Source: Rhodococcus opacus
GTDB lineage: Bacteria > Actinomycetota > Actinomycetes > Mycobacteriales > Mycobacteriaceae
DNA length: 64,000 bases
Direction of reading: 5' to 3'
Assembly: GCF_012396235.1 (NCBI RefSeq)
Contig: NZ_JAAXPA010000002.1
Coordinates: forward strand, 248,001 to 312,000
Shown piece by piece: positions 36,835 through 46,002 of the stretch. The notes beneath the pieces are model-generated. The model did not search any database, was not told where the DNA came from, and was given only the letters and a program-made list of their open reading frames with translations. The position numbers and the translations under genes were made by a program. How positions within the stretch are numbered: position 1 is the first letter of the stretch; the number at the start of each line of letters is the position of its first letter.

Positions 36835-37650
36835 ATGACGTCACCCGGCCGTTTCGAGAACAAGGTCGTCTTCGTCACCGGCGCGGCGCGCGGGCAGGGC
36901 CGCGCCGAGGCCGTCCGGTTCGCGTCCGAGGGCGCCGACGTCATCGCGATCGACGCCTGCACCGAATTCGCGTCCACCGCCTATCCCGGCGCCACCCGGG
37001 ACGACCTGGCCGAGACGGTCCGGCTCGTCGAATCCACCGGCCGGCGGATCGTCGCCTCCACCGCGGACGTGCGCGATTTCGACGGACTCTCGCGTGCCCT
37101 CGCCGACGGCATCGAGCAGTTGGGCCGCCTCGACGTCGTGATCGCGAACGCGGGCATCTGCTCGGGGGCGTTGTCGTGGGAGATCACCGCCGAGCAGTGG
37201 CAGGAGACGGTCGACGTCAACCTCACGGGAACGTTCCACACCGCGAAGGCGGCGGTTCCGTATCTGATCGAACAGGGGGAGGGCGGCGCCGTCGTCTTCA
37301 CGAGTTCGGTGTCCGGGCTGAAGGGCACCCCGTTCACCGGGCACTACGTCGCCACCAAGCACGGCATCACCGGGCTCGCCAAGACGATGGCGAACGAACT
37401 CGGGGAGCACCGCATCCGTGTCAATACGGTGCACCCGGCGGGCGTGGACACCGGCATGAAGGTGCGCGACCTGCACCCGCTCATCGCCCGGTACGCGTCG
37501 ACGCTCGGCTCCATCTACCAGAACTCACTGCCCTACCGCATCACCCAGCCGGAGGACGTCGCCGCCGTCGTCGCCTGGGTGTGTTCGGACGAGGCGAAAT
37601 ACATCACCGGGGCGCAGATTCCCGTCGACCTCGGCAACCTCATTCGCTGA
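36835..37650 (+). CDS. SDR of the mycofactocin-coupled type, 271 aa
   Basis: TGAARGQGRAEAV near residue 15 and the insertion TAYPGATRDDLAETVRLVESTGRR after beta-2 mark the same mycofactocin-coupled SDR subfamily as the gene at 3305. Catalytic Ser (FTSSVSG), Tyr and Lys (HYVATKHG) are present. It is last in the thiolase operon. In the pathway it could oxidise a side-chain or ring hydroxyl group. A 51-bp palindrome follows. Confidence 0.85.
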   Translation: MTSPGRFENKVVFVTGAARGQGRAEAVRFASEGADVIAIDACTEFASTAYPGATRDDLAETVRLVESTGRRIVASTADVRDFDGLSRALADGIEQLGRLDVVIANAGICSGALSWEITAEQWQETVDVNLTGTFHTAKAAVPYLIEQGEGGAVVFTSSVSGLKGTPFTGHYVATKHGITGLAKTMANELGEHRIRVNTVHPAGVDTGMKVRDLHPLIARYASTLGSIYQNSLPYRITQPEDVAAVVAWVCSDEAKYITGAQIPVDLGNLIR

Positions 37651-37667
37651 GGTTCGCCGTCTGTGTT

Positions 37668-37718
37668 CGCCGAATGTCACAGTGGTGCAGTTCGACCGCA
37701 CCACTGTGACATTCGGCG
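37668..37718. repeat. 51-bp palindromic element, copy 1
   Basis: Perfect 20-bp arms (GCCGAATGTCACAGTGGTGC) around a 9-nt loop, plus flanking C/G. A 51-bp relative lies at 49552, sharing the first 14 bases and GGTGCAGTTC. Both sit between converging genes, so they probably act as bidirectional terminators. Confidence 0.7.
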
Positions 37719-37732
37719 CTCAGCTGCCGGTG

Positions 37733-39394
37733 TCAGACGGCGATGTCCCGGCGGATCGTCTTGCCGGTCGCGTTGCGGGGCAACAGGTCCGTGGTGATCC
37801 GCCAGCGGGTCGGGACCTTGAAATACGACAGGCGATCCGCGGCGTACTCGCGCAGTTCCGCCTCGGTGGTCACGGCACCCGGTCGCAACACCACGACAGC
37901 CGCCACCTCCTGACCCAGATCCTCGTGGGGCGTCCCGATCACCGCGCATTCGAGCACGTCGGGGTGTTCGTCGAGGCACTGCTCGATCTCGGTGGGGTAC
38001 ACGTTCTCCCCGCCGCGCAGAATAAGATCCGAGCGACGTCCGGTCAGCCGCAGGCGACCGTTCTCGACGAGTCCGTAGTCGCCGGTCCGGAGCCATCGGC
38101 CCGGGGCGATCGCCGCAGCGGTGGCGGCCTCGTCCTCCCAGTAGCCGAGCATCACGAACGGGCTGCGCACGCACACCTCGCCCTCGACGCCGTCGGGCAG
38201 CCACTCCCCGTACGGGTCGCGGATCTCCATGCTCACCGTGATGATCGGACGTCCCAGAGTCCTGGGGAACTGCTCGAGTTCGGGGGCGGTGGCGACGGCG
38301 ATCGCGGTACTGCACTCGGTGAGTCCGTAGCTGTCCACGAGGGCGTTCCGCGCGAACGGCACCTTCTCGCGCAGCCGTTCCTTGAACGCCACCGACGACG
38401 GTGCGGACGCCAGCGAGAACGACGTGAGCGACGACAGGTCGTACTTGTCGAGGTCGTCGTGCTCGACCAGACGGGACGCCATCGTGGGCACCGCTCCCCA
38501 GTTGGTGACCCGTTCCCGCTCGACGAGGCGGAGCACGGCGTCCACGTCGAATCCGCCCTGGTGCATGACGACCGCGCCGCCCGTCGCCAGCCGCGGAATC
38601 ACCAGATTGTGCAGGCTCGCGATGTGGAACAGGGGAGAGGTCAGGAGGTAGCGAAGCGGACTCGGCATCGCCGGGTCGACGGGTCGTCCACTGAATTCGC
38701 CGACCACGGCGTCGCTGAACCGGTGGTAGTCGACGACGGCCAGAATGTTGCGCTGCGAGTGCAGCGCTCCCTTGGGTCTGCCGCTCGTGCCGCTGGTGTA
38801 GAGGATGGCGGCGGGATCGTCCTCGTCGACGTCGGTGTGCGGCATCGGGGACCCTGCGTACTTCGCGAAGATCGCGGGCAGATCCGCCTCCATCGTGAGG
38901 ACCGGAAGGTCGGTGCCGACCGCGGCGAGCGTCTCGGCGCGCTTCGCGTCGGCGATCACCACAGTGGGGCGACTGTGCGTCAGCCCGTACTCGACCTCCC
39001 GCCGAACCCACCAGCCGTTCAGTCCGACGCTGATGGCGCCGAGCACCTGCGTGGCCCAGAACGCGACCACCCACTCGGGGGTGTTCGCGGCCAGGATCGC
39101 CACCCGGTCACCCTTCCGGACGCCGTGGTCCTCGCGCAGCGCCGTCGCCAGGGCCGCGACCGCGGCGGCGTGCTCCGTGTAGGACATCCGGCGGTCGGCG
39201 GTCACGAGGTAGTCGCGGTCGCCCCACCGGAGCGACGTGGTGAGGAGTTCGCCCACCGAGCGCCCGCGGTTCTTCATCACCGGCATCCGGGTGCCGAGTA
39301 CCGGCTCCTCGACGAGTTCGAACCGGCCACCGGGTCCGGTGAGACGGGACATCACCTGATCCAGGTGCAACTGTGGATCTGTAGGGGCAGTCAT
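37733..39394 (-). CDS. Acyl-CoA ligase (FadD-type), 553 aa
   Basis: An AMP-forming ligase: phosphate-binding loop [12 protein letters not shown] near residue 206, YGLTECS near 330, TGDYG near 410, and the C-terminal catalytic Lys in TGKTIRRD. It activates carboxylates, probably a steroid side-chain or secosteroid acid. It is transcribed alone on the minus strand, diverging from the OYE operon. Its start region contains the reverse of the OYE motif, CTCGCTGAGTGGTAA, with CATCTT 28 nt downstream. Confidence 0.85.
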   Translation of the reverse strand: MTAPTDPQLHLDQVMSRLTGPGGRFELVEEPVLGTRMPVMKNRGRSVGELLTTSLRWGDRDYLVTADRRMSYTEHAAAVAALATALREDHGVRKGDRVAILAANTPEWVVAFWATQVLGAISVGLNGWWVRREVEYGLTHSRPTVVIADAKRAETLAAVGTDLPVLTMEADLPAIFAKYAGSPMPHTDVDEDDPAAILYTSGTSGRPKGALHSQRNILAVVDYHRFSDAVVGEFSGRPVDPAMPSPLRYLLTSPLFHIASLHNLVIPRLATGGAVVMHQGGFDVDAVLRLVERERVTNWGAVPTMASRLVEHDDLDKYDLSSLTSFSLASAPSSVAFKERLREKVPFARNALVDSYGLTECSTAIAVATAPELEQFPRTLGRPIITVSMEIRDPYGEWLPDGVEGEVCVRSPFVMLGYWEDEAATAAAIAPGRWLRTGDYGLVENGRLRLTGRRSDLILRGGENVYPTEIEQCLDEHPDVLECAVIGTPHEDLGQEVAAVVVLRPGAVTTEAELREYAADRLSYFKVPTRWRITTDLLPRNATGKTIRRDIAV

Positions 39395-39468
39395 CGGGGC
39401 GACCTTTCGTCCTCGGGCACTCGTACCGACACAAGATGGCACGCCGTGACGGGCGCCCGGACGTGGTT

Positions 39469-39518
39469 ACCACTCAGCGAGACTGCCGCGATCCGCGACA
39501 TCCCGGCGCCGTTACGTT
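39469..39518 (+). promoter_or_regulatory. Promoter of the OYE operon with cluster motif
   Basis: ACCACTCAGCGAGAC (39469-39483), 29 nt, then TACGTT (39513-39518). The ATG is 30 nt further with GGAGG. Read in reverse, the same dyad could also serve the fadD gene. Confidence 0.6.
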
Positions 39519-39548
39519 CGACAGCGAATCGCAGCTGGAGGAACTCAT

Positions 39549-40742
39549 ATGACGATAGATCTCGACCCGCCCACAGTGAAGGTCGACCCGCTCGCCCCGG
39601 CCACACTCGGGCCGATCACCCTGCGCAATCGCGTGATCAAGGCAGCGACGTACGAGGGCCTGACCCCGAAGGGGATGGTCACCGACGAGCTCATCGAATT
39701 CCATCGGCAGCCCGCCGCCGGAGGCGTGGGCATGACGACCGTCGCGTACTGCGCGGTCGCCGCGGACGGACGCACGTCGCCCGGCCAGATCCAATGGACC
39801 GACGAGACGATGCCGGGCCTGCGGAAGCTGACCGACGCCATCCACGCCGAGGGTGCGGCAGTGTCTGCGCAGATCGGCCACGCGGGACCGGTCGCGGCTG
39901 CGAAGTACATCGGATCTCCGGCCTTGGGCCCGTCCCGTGCGTTCCGGATGACCACCCAGAACTTCTCCAAGCCGGCGTCTGCGGCAGATATCGCCCGGAT
40001 CGTCGAGGCACACGCCAACGCGGCTCGCCGCGCGGTGGAGTCGGGGTTCGACGCCGTGGAGATCCATTTCGGCCACAACTACCTGATCAGCTCCTTTCTC
40101 AGCCCGAAGGTCAACAAGCGCACGGACGAATACGGCGGATCCCTGGCGAACCGCGCCCGGTTCGCGCTCGAGACCGCACGCGCCGTACGCGACGCGGTGG
40201 GGGACAGGATCGCGATCCTCGCCAAACTGAACATGGACGACGGTGTGCCCGGGGGCTTCTGGGTGGACGAGGCCATCCAGGTGGCGCAATGGCTCGAACA
40301 GGACGGTTCGCTGGACGCGCTCGAGCTCACCGCGGGCAGTTCCCTGCTGAACCCGATGTACCTGTTCAAGGGCGACGCGCCGCTCCGTGAGTTCGCCGCC
40401 GTCATGCCGCAGCCGACGAAACTGGGAATCCGGTTGGTCGGCAAGCACTTCCTGAAGGAATACCCCTACCGCGACGCCTACCTCCTCGAGGACGCCCGCC
40501 AGATCAGAGCCGCCGTGACGATGCCGCTCGTCCTACTCGGTGGCATCACCGGCAAGGCGACCATGGACCTGGCGATGGCGGAAGGATTCCAGTTCGTGGC
40601 CGTCGCACGGGCACTCCTGCGGGAACCCGACCTCGTCAACCGGATCACGGAGGAGACCCACAACCCCGGTCTGTGCATTCACTGCAACAAGTGCATGACG
40701 GCCATCTACGGTGGCACCCACTGCGTGCTCCGCGTGCCGTGA
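39549..40742 (+). CDS. NADH:flavin oxidoreductase, OYE-like, 397 aa
   Basis: An FMN TIM barrel of the old-yellow-enzyme/2,4-dienoyl-CoA reductase type: AATYEGLTPKGMVTDELI, QIGHAGP with the FMN-binding His, VEIHFGHNYLISSFLSPKVN, and the typical RTDEYGGSLANRARF. The C-terminus ends with GLCIHCNKCM and a last Cys, a remnant of the 4Fe-4S site, but the FAD/NAD domain of dienoyl-CoA reductase is absent. It may reduce a steroid double bond. First in operon with fadD17-like and LLM genes. Confidence 0.82.
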   Translation: MTIDLDPPTVKVDPLAPATLGPITLRNRVIKAATYEGLTPKGMVTDELIEFHRQPAAGGVGMTTVAYCAVAADGRTSPGQIQWTDETMPGLRKLTDAIHAEGAAVSAQIGHAGPVAAAKYIGSPALGPSRAFRMTTQNFSKPASAADIARIVEAHANAARRAVESGFDAVEIHFGHNYLISSFLSPKVNKRTDEYGGSLANRARFALETARAVRDAVGDRIAILAKLNMDDGVPGGFWVDEAIQVAQWLEQDGSLDALELTAGSSLLNPMYLFKGDAPLREFAAVMPQPTKLGIRLVGKHFLKEYPYRDAYLLEDARQIRAAVTMPLVLLGGITGKATMDLAMAEGFQFVAVARALLREPDLVNRITEETHNPGLCIHCNKCMTAIYGGTHCVLRVP

Positions 40743-42436
40743 GCGTGCATACCGTGTCGACAGGAGAGATGGAGTTGGAACGCACCACGATCGCCGAGAT
40801 GCTGCTGGACCGGCTGGGTGACGACAGACTGGGAGTCCGTACCCGGGAACAGGATTGGACCTGGGACGAGGTGGTACGCGAGAGTGCGGCCCGCGGGGCC
40901 GTCGCATCCTCGCTGCGGCGCGACGGACCGTTCCACGTCGGAGTCCTGCTCGAGAACACCCCCGAGTTCCTGTTCTGGCTGGGCGGCGCCGCGATCGCCG
41001 GCGCCACCGTGGTCGGCATCAATCCGACCCGTCGCGGGGCGGAACTCGAGGCCGAGATCCGGTACGTCGACTGCCAGCTGATCGTCACGGACACCGCAGG
41101 GAAGGCACAGCTCGCCGGTCTCGACCTCGGGCTGTCCGACGACCGGTTTCTGCTGGTCGACGATCCGGCCTACACCGAACTCGTCGCGTCCCATGCCGTC
41201 GAGAGTCCGGCCGGGGAGCCCGGGATCGACGCGTCGACGCTGTTCCTTCTGCTGTTCACGTCCGGCACCACCGGCACGTCGAAAGCGGTGCGGTGCAGTC
41301 AGGGCCGGCTCGCCCGGCTGGCGTACGCGAACACCGTCAAGTACGGGCACGTGCGCGAGGACGTCGACTACTGCTGCATGCCGCTGTTCCACGGCAACGC
41401 GCTGATGGCGCTGTGGGCGCCCGCACTCGCCAACGGCGCCACCGTCTGCCTGCCGCGCAAGTTCTCCGCGTCCGGATTCCTGCCCGACGTCCGGTTCTTC
41501 GGCGCCACATTCTTCACCTACGTCGGCAAGGCGCTGGCGTACCTGATGGCCACACCGGAGCAACCCGACGACCGTGACAACACTCTCGTCCGCGGTTTCG
41601 GGACCGAGGCGTCCCCGGAGGACAAGACCGAATTCGTCCGCCGGTTCGGCGCCGAACTGTACGAAGGGTACGGCTCGAGCGAAGGCGCCGGTTCGGTGAC
41701 GCTCGACCCCGACGCCCCCGAGGGTGCGCTCGGCAGACCCGCGAACGAGAACATCGTCATCGTCGACCCCGACACCCGCGCGGAGAAGGCCCGGGCGCGG
41801 CTCGACGGGCACGGTCGCGTGCTCAACCCGGACGAGGCGATCGGCGAAATGGTCGACAAGGCCGGCGCGGCGCGATTCGAGGGCTACTACAAGAACGAGG
41901 ACGCGATCGCGGACCGCATCCGGCACGGCTGGTACTGGACGGGCGACCTCGGGTACGTCGACGAGGCCGGCTTCATCTACTTCGCCGGCCGGAAGGGCGA
42001 CTGGATCCGCGTGGACGGGGAGAACACCTCGGCGTTGATGGTGGAGCGCATTCTGCGCCGCCACCCGAAAGTGGTCGCCACCGGCGTGTACGCCGTCCCC
42101 GACCCGCGGTCGGGCGATCAGGTGATGGCGGCCGTCGAGGTGTCGGACCGCACCGATTTCGATCCGGCGGAGTTCGCCGCCTTCCTCGGCAGACAGGACG
42201 ACCTGGGCACGAAGGCGGCACCCCGCTTCGTCCGGGTGTCGACGGACCTGCCGGTGACGGGATCGAACAAGGTGCTCAAACGAACGCTGCAGGAACAGCG
42301 CTGGCGTTGCGACGATCCGGTCTTCCGGTGGGTGGGACGCGGTGTTCCCGAATACCACCAGATGACCGACAGTGAGAAGGCCGCGCTGGAGCAGGAGTTC
42401 CACACGCACGGCCGGCAACGATTCCTGCACGTGTGA
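40739..42436 (+). CDS. Acyl-CoA ligase, FadD17-like, 565 aa
   Basis: An AMP-binding enzyme: FTSGTTGTSKAVR near residue 175, YGSSEGAG near 320, the Tyr-Asp-Lys region TGDLGYVDEAGFI near 405, and a C-terminal Lys in SNKVLKR. In length and motif spelling it resembles mycobacterial FadD17/FadD19, ligases for five- or three-carbon sterol side chains. The GTG at 40739 overlaps the OYE stop (GTGA); ATG 40769 is possible but sits only 2 nt after AGGAG. Confidence 0.8.
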   Translation: MSVHTVSTGEMELERTTIAEMLLDRLGDDRLGVRTREQDWTWDEVVRESAARGAVASSLRRDGPFHVGVLLENTPEFLFWLGGAAIAGATVVGINPTRRGAELEAEIRYVDCQLIVTDTAGKAQLAGLDLGLSDDRFLLVDDPAYTELVASHAVESPAGEPGIDASTLFLLLFTSGTTGTSKAVRCSQGRLARLAYANTVKYGHVREDVDYCCMPLFHGNALMALWAPALANGATVCLPRKFSASGFLPDVRFFGATFFTYVGKALAYLMATPEQPDDRDNTLVRGFGTEASPEDKTEFVRRFGAELYEGYGSSEGAGSVTLDPDAPEGALGRPANENIVIVDPDTRAEKARARLDGHGRVLNPDEAIGEMVDKAGAARFEGYYKNEDAIADRIRHGWYWTGDLGYVDEAGFIYFAGRKGDWIRVDGENTSALMVERILRRHPKVVATGVYAVPDPRSGDQVMAAVEVSDRTDFDPAEFAAFLGRQDDLGTKAAPRFVRVSTDLPVTGSNKVLKRTLQEQRWRCDDPVFRWVGRGVPEYHQMTDSEKAALEQEFHTHGRQRFLHV

Positions 42437-42449
42437 CGGTGAGGGTGAC

Positions 42450-43337
42450 ATGAAACTGGGTGTGGTGGTTCCCGTCGAGCTGGGACGGGCGGGCGAGCCC
42501 GAGTGGATACTCGAATTCGCGAGGGCTGCGGAATCACTCGGATTCGACGAGATCTCCGCCGTCGAGCACTCGGTCGTCATCGCGGACACGGCGAGTGCCT
42601 ATCCGTACTCGCCCACCGGGAAGTCGCACCTGCCCGACGACTGCAGTCTGCCGGACCCGCTGGAACTGCTGTCGTTCGTCGCCGGCGCCACGACGACCCT
42701 GGGTCTCGCGACGGGCGTGCTGGTCCTGCCCAACCACCATCCGGTGGTGCTGGCGAAGCGTCTCGCCACCCTGGACCGGCTGTCCGCGGGACGCCTCCGT
42801 GTCTGCCTCGGTCTCGGCTGGATGCGTGAGGAGATCGAGGCCTGCGGAGGTGATTTCGACCGGCGCGGCGCGGTCGCCGACGAGGCGATCGCGGTGATGC
42901 GGGCGCTGTGGTCGGGTACCGGCGCCGTCGACTTCGCGGGCGAACACTTCTCCTTCCGCGGCGCCCAGAGCTGGCCCAAACCCCACCGGAATTCGGGAGT
43001 GCCGCTCTACATCGGCGGTCACAGCCCAGCGGCCACACGGCGGGCAGGGCGGCTGGGCAACGGATTCCAGCCGCTCGGCCTGGCCGGCGACGACCTGGAC
43101 CGGGCGATCGCCCGGATGCGGGCTGCGGCAGCGGACGCCGGCCGCGATCCCGCCGACGTCGACCTCGTGCTGGGGGCGACGCTGCCGCGGCTGGACGAGG
43201 CCAAGCTCGACCGGTCCCGGGACCTGGGTGCGAGTCGGCTCGTGCTGTCGGCGTCCCGACACGCGCAGTCCCTCGGCCAGGTCATCGACGAGATGGCCGC
43301 CTGCTCGGCGCGGTTGGGCCTCAGTCCGGCACGGTGA
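42450..43337 (+). CDS. Luciferase-like (LLM) oxidoreductase, second copy, 295 aa
   Basis: An LLM flavoprotein related to the one at 8146: FARAAESLGFDEISAVEHSVV, TLGLATGVLVLPNHHPVVLAKRL, GRLRVCLGLGWMREEIEACG, and YIGGHSPAATRRAGRLG near 195. Start ATG 42450 (13 nt after the ligase stop). Its last 17 bp overlap the converging SnoaL gene. The LLM/SnoaL pairing thus recurs in different orientation. Confidence 0.8.
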   Translation: MKLGVVVPVELGRAGEPEWILEFARAAESLGFDEISAVEHSVVIADTASAYPYSPTGKSHLPDDCSLPDPLELLSFVAGATTTLGLATGVLVLPNHHPVVLAKRLATLDRLSAGRLRVCLGLGWMREEIEACGGDFDRRGAVADEAIAVMRALWSGTGAVDFAGEHFSFRGAQSWPKPHRNSGVPLYIGGHSPAATRRAGRLGNGFQPLGLAGDDLDRAIARMRAAAADAGRDPADVDLVLGATLPRLDEAKLDRSRDLGASRLVLSASRHAQSLGQVIDEMAACSARLGLSPAR

Positions 43338-43788
43338 CCGGCACGTCCTCGCTGAAGTCGACGATCAGTTCGCGCCGGGAGAACTGCCAGCCGGTGTCGC
43401 CGAGCACGTACCGGTCGTGGTAGCGCAACGCGATCCGGTTGTCGCGGAAGCCGTTTCGGCCGGCGTAGACATGGTGCGCCGTGCAGTACGTCTCGCCCGA
43501 CGCCGTCGACCCGTCCACGTCGATCACCTGCTGGTGCACGACGTGCCGGGTGGATTGCAGATGCGAGACGGCGTCCACGACGGCGGACGCGAGCACGCCG
43601 CTGCCGCGGAGTTCCGTTGCCGCGCCGGTGCCCGTCAACGCGGGCGGGAGGACGAACGTCGCGTCGGAGTCGAACAACGCCGCGAGCGTTGCCGCCTCGC
43701 GCCGGTCGACGGCCCGCGCGTAGCGGGCGGTGAGTTCGGTGAGAGCGAATCCGGTGGCCATTCCACCATTCCAGCGGACGTCCGGCAT
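43321..43788 (-). CDS. SnoaL/NTF2-like protein, second copy, 155 aa
   Basis: An NTF2-fold protein with YARAVD (Tyr and Asp five apart, as in the first copy), HVVHQQVIDVDG with candidate His residues, and DRYVLGDTGWQFSRRELIV at the end. The start may be ATG 43788 (MPDV) or 43761 (MATG). It diverges from the fadE29 operon; the promoter motif of that operon lies immediately upstream of its start. Possible steroid dehydratase or isomerase. Confidence 0.72.
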   Translation of the reverse strand: MPDVRWNGGMATGFALTELTARYARAVDRREAATLAALFDSDATFVLPPALTGTGAATELRGSGVLASAVVDAVSHLQSTRHVVHQQVIDVDGSTASGETYCTAHHVYAGRNGFRDNRIALRYHDRYVLGDTGWQFSRRELIVDFSEDVPVTVPD

Positions 43789-43803
43789 CGGCGACAGCCA
43801 CCT

Positions 43804-43852
43804 CCCGCTGACCGAGACATCGGCACCGAGGCGTGGGAGTGCTGGTTAGCGT
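43804..43852 (+). promoter_or_regulatory. Promoter of the fadE29-ltp2 operon with cluster motif
   Basis: CCCGCTGACCGAGAC (43804-43818), 28 nt, then TAGCGT (43847-43852). This copy is the best match to the consensus. The ATG is at 43901 after GAGGAG. Confidence 0.6.
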
Positions 43853-43900
43853 CCAGAACACCCGTGGCGACAGCCACGCACAGGTTTGAGGAGAACGCCG

Positions 43901-45067
43901 ATGGATGTGAGGGAATCGCCCGGGCAACGGGAACTCCGGCGGGAGTTGCGCGCCTACTTCGCGGCGCTGCTGCCGGAGGAGACGCGGCGGATCGCGGGTG
44001 AGGAGGGTGTGGGCGGAGAACACTTCCGCGACATCGTGCGGCTGCTGGGCAAGGACGGCTGGCTGGGTGCCGGCTGGCCGGTGGAGTACGGCGGGCAGGG
44101 ACGGTCGATCGAAGACCAGTTCGTGTTCTTCGACGAGGTGCAACGGGCCGGGTTGCCGTTCCCGTTCGTCACCGTCAACACGGTCGGCCCCACCTTGATG
44201 AAGTACGGCACCGAGGAGCAGAAGGCGCGGTTCCTTCCGGGCATCCTGGCCGGCGACATCGTCTTCGCCATCGGGTACACCGAACCGGAAGCCGGTACCG
44301 ACCTCGCGTCGCTGCAGACCCGGGCCGTGCGCGACGGGGACACGTGGGTTGTCGACGGCAACAAGATCTTCACCAGTGGCGCCAACACGGCCGACTATGT
44401 GTGGCTGGCGTGCCGCACCGATGCGGACGCACCCAAGCACAAGGGCATCTCGATCCTCATCGTCCCCACCGACGATCCCGGCTTCAGCTGGTCGCCGATC
44501 CACACCGTGGGCGGGCTGACGGTCACGTCGACCTACTACACCGGGATCCGGGTCGGCGATCAGGACGTCGTGGGTGACGTCGACGGTGGCTGGCAGCTGA
44601 TCACCGCTCAGCTCAATCACGAACGCATCGGGCTCGCCGCGCTCGGCGGACGCACGCTCGGCCTGTGGCACCAGGTCCTCGACTGGGCCGGACGGAACGG
44701 TGCACTCGACATCCCGTGGGTGCAGATGGACTTCGCGCGCACTCACGCGAAGCTCGAGGCGATGCGACTGCTGAACTGGAAGATGACCGCCGCGGTCGCG
44801 CGGGATGCGTTGTCGGGTGCCGACGCCGGTGCCACCAAGACGTACGGCACCGAAACCCACGTCGACGTCTATCGCACGCTGCTCGGGATCCTCGGTGCCG
44901 CCGGACGGCTGCGTCCGGGCTCGCCGGGCGCGATTCTCGCCGGCCAGATCGAACAGATCTCCCGGCAGAGCGTGGTGAACACGTTCGGCGGCGGCGTCAA
45001 CGAGGTGCTCCGCGACATGGTCGGCACCCTCGGCCTCGGACTCGCCCGCGAGAAGAGGGTGAAATGA
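43901..45067 (+). CDS. fadE29: Acyl-CoA dehydrogenase, FadE29-like, 388 aa
   Basis: An acyl-CoA dehydrogenase of the FadE29 type: GWLGAGWPVEYGGQG, FAIGYTEPEAGTDLASLQTRAV, TWVVDGNKIFTSGANTADYVW, and ITFGGGVNEV-like end (NTFGGGVNEVLRDMVG). In mycobacteria FadE28 and FadE29 form the ChsE1/ChsE2 heterotetramers acting on three-carbon steroid side chains. The start is ATG 43901 with GAGGAG. It overlaps chsH2 (AAATGA). Confidence 0.85.
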   Translation: MDVRESPGQRELRRELRAYFAALLPEETRRIAGEEGVGGEHFRDIVRLLGKDGWLGAGWPVEYGGQGRSIEDQFVFFDEVQRAGLPFPFVTVNTVGPTLMKYGTEEQKARFLPGILAGDIVFAIGYTEPEAGTDLASLQTRAVRDGDTWVVDGNKIFTSGANTADYVWLACRTDADAPKHKGISILIVPTDDPGFSWSPIHTVGGLTVTSTYYTGIRVGDQDVVGDVDGGWQLITAQLNHERIGLAALGGRTLGLWHQVLDWAGRNGALDIPWVQMDFARTHAKLEAMRLLNWKMTAAVARDALSGADAGATKTYGTETHVDVYRTLLGILGAAGRLRPGSPGAILAGQIEQISRQSVVNTFGGGVNEVLRDMVGTLGLGLAREKRVK

Positions 45068-46002
45068 GCGAACTCCTCACCCGGCTGCGCGCCTTCGAGG
45101 GACGGACGATCGTCCCGGCCACCTGGGGTCCCGACCCGGTGAACACTCCCATGATCCGGCACTGGGCCGAGGCGATGGGTGACACGAGCCCGGTCTACCT
45201 CGACGACGACGCCGCACGCGCCACCGGCCGCGGCGGCGCCGTCGCGCCTGCGCAGATGCTGCAGGTGTGGACGATGCGCACATTCGCCGACACGATGTCC
45301 GGCGCCGACCCGTCACCCGTCTGGACGGAACTGATCGCCACACTCGACGAGGCGGGATTCACGTCCGTCGTCGCCACCGATTCCGACCAGGAATTCTTCG
45401 CAGAACTGCGTCCCGGCGACCGGGTGAGCACGACCGAGGTCGTCGAGTCCGTCTCCGCGGAGAAACGGACAGGTCTCGGCGCAGGACATTTCGTCACCAC
45501 CCTCAAGACGTACCGCAACGGTGACGGCGAGATCGTCGGCACCCAGCGGTGGCGGACACTCCGATTCCGGCCCGCCGAACGCCCGGCCACGCGCGCGCTG
45601 CGCCCGCGGCCCGCCCTCGACGACGACAACGCGTTCTGGTTCGCGGCCGCCCGCGAGCACCGCCTCGTCATCCAGCGGTGCACGAACTGCGGTGTGCTGA
45701 GGCACCCGACCGGACCGATGTGCGGGGAGTGCCGCTCCACCGAATGGGACACCGTCGACGCGTCGGGGCGGGGCACCGTCTACACGTTCGTCGTCAACCA
45801 CCACCCGAAGATCGACGCCTTCGACTACCCACTGATCGTCGCGGTGATCGAACTCGCGGAGGGCACCCGCCTGATCGCCAACATGACGGGTGTCGAACCC
45901 GAACACGTGCACATCGGAATGCCCGTGGAACTGGACTGGATCGACGCAGACCCGGAACTCACACTTCCCGCATTCCGGCCCGCAGTATCGGAGGAACACT
46001 GA
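45064..46002 (+). CDS. chsH2: ChsH2-like MaoC/DUF35 hybrid, 312 aa
   Basis: The N-terminal half is a hotdog MaoC domain (APAQMLQVWTMRTF, FFAELRPGDRVSTT); the C-terminal half is a DUF35 zinc ribbon and OB domain (QRCTNCGVLRHP, MCGECRSTEWDTV). This fusion is characteristic of ChsH2 (Rv3542c), which pairs with ChsH1 as an enoyl-CoA hydratase and whose DUF35 part docks to the aldolase Ltp2. All partners are encoded next to it. It overlaps both neighbours. Confidence 0.88.
   Translation: MSELLTRLRAFEGRTIVPATWGPDPVNTPMIRHWAEAMGDTSPVYLDDDAARATGRGGAVAPAQMLQVWTMRTFADTMSGADPSPVWTELIATLDEAGFTSVVATDSDQEFFAELRPGDRVSTTEVVESVSAEKRTGLGAGHFVTTLKTYRNGDGEIVGTQRWRTLRFRPAERPATRALRPRPALDDDNAFWFAAAREHRLVIQRCTNCGVLRHPTGPMCGECRSTEWDTVDASGRGTVYTFVVNHHPKIDAFDYPLIVAVIELAEGTRLIANMTGVEPEHVHIGMPVELDWIDADPELTLPAFRPAVSEEH

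Noticed and set aside
37682-40390. A 902-codon plus-strand open frame
   Set aside because: It runs antisense to the fadD gene and out of frame with the OYE gene, with no recognisable domain or start signal.
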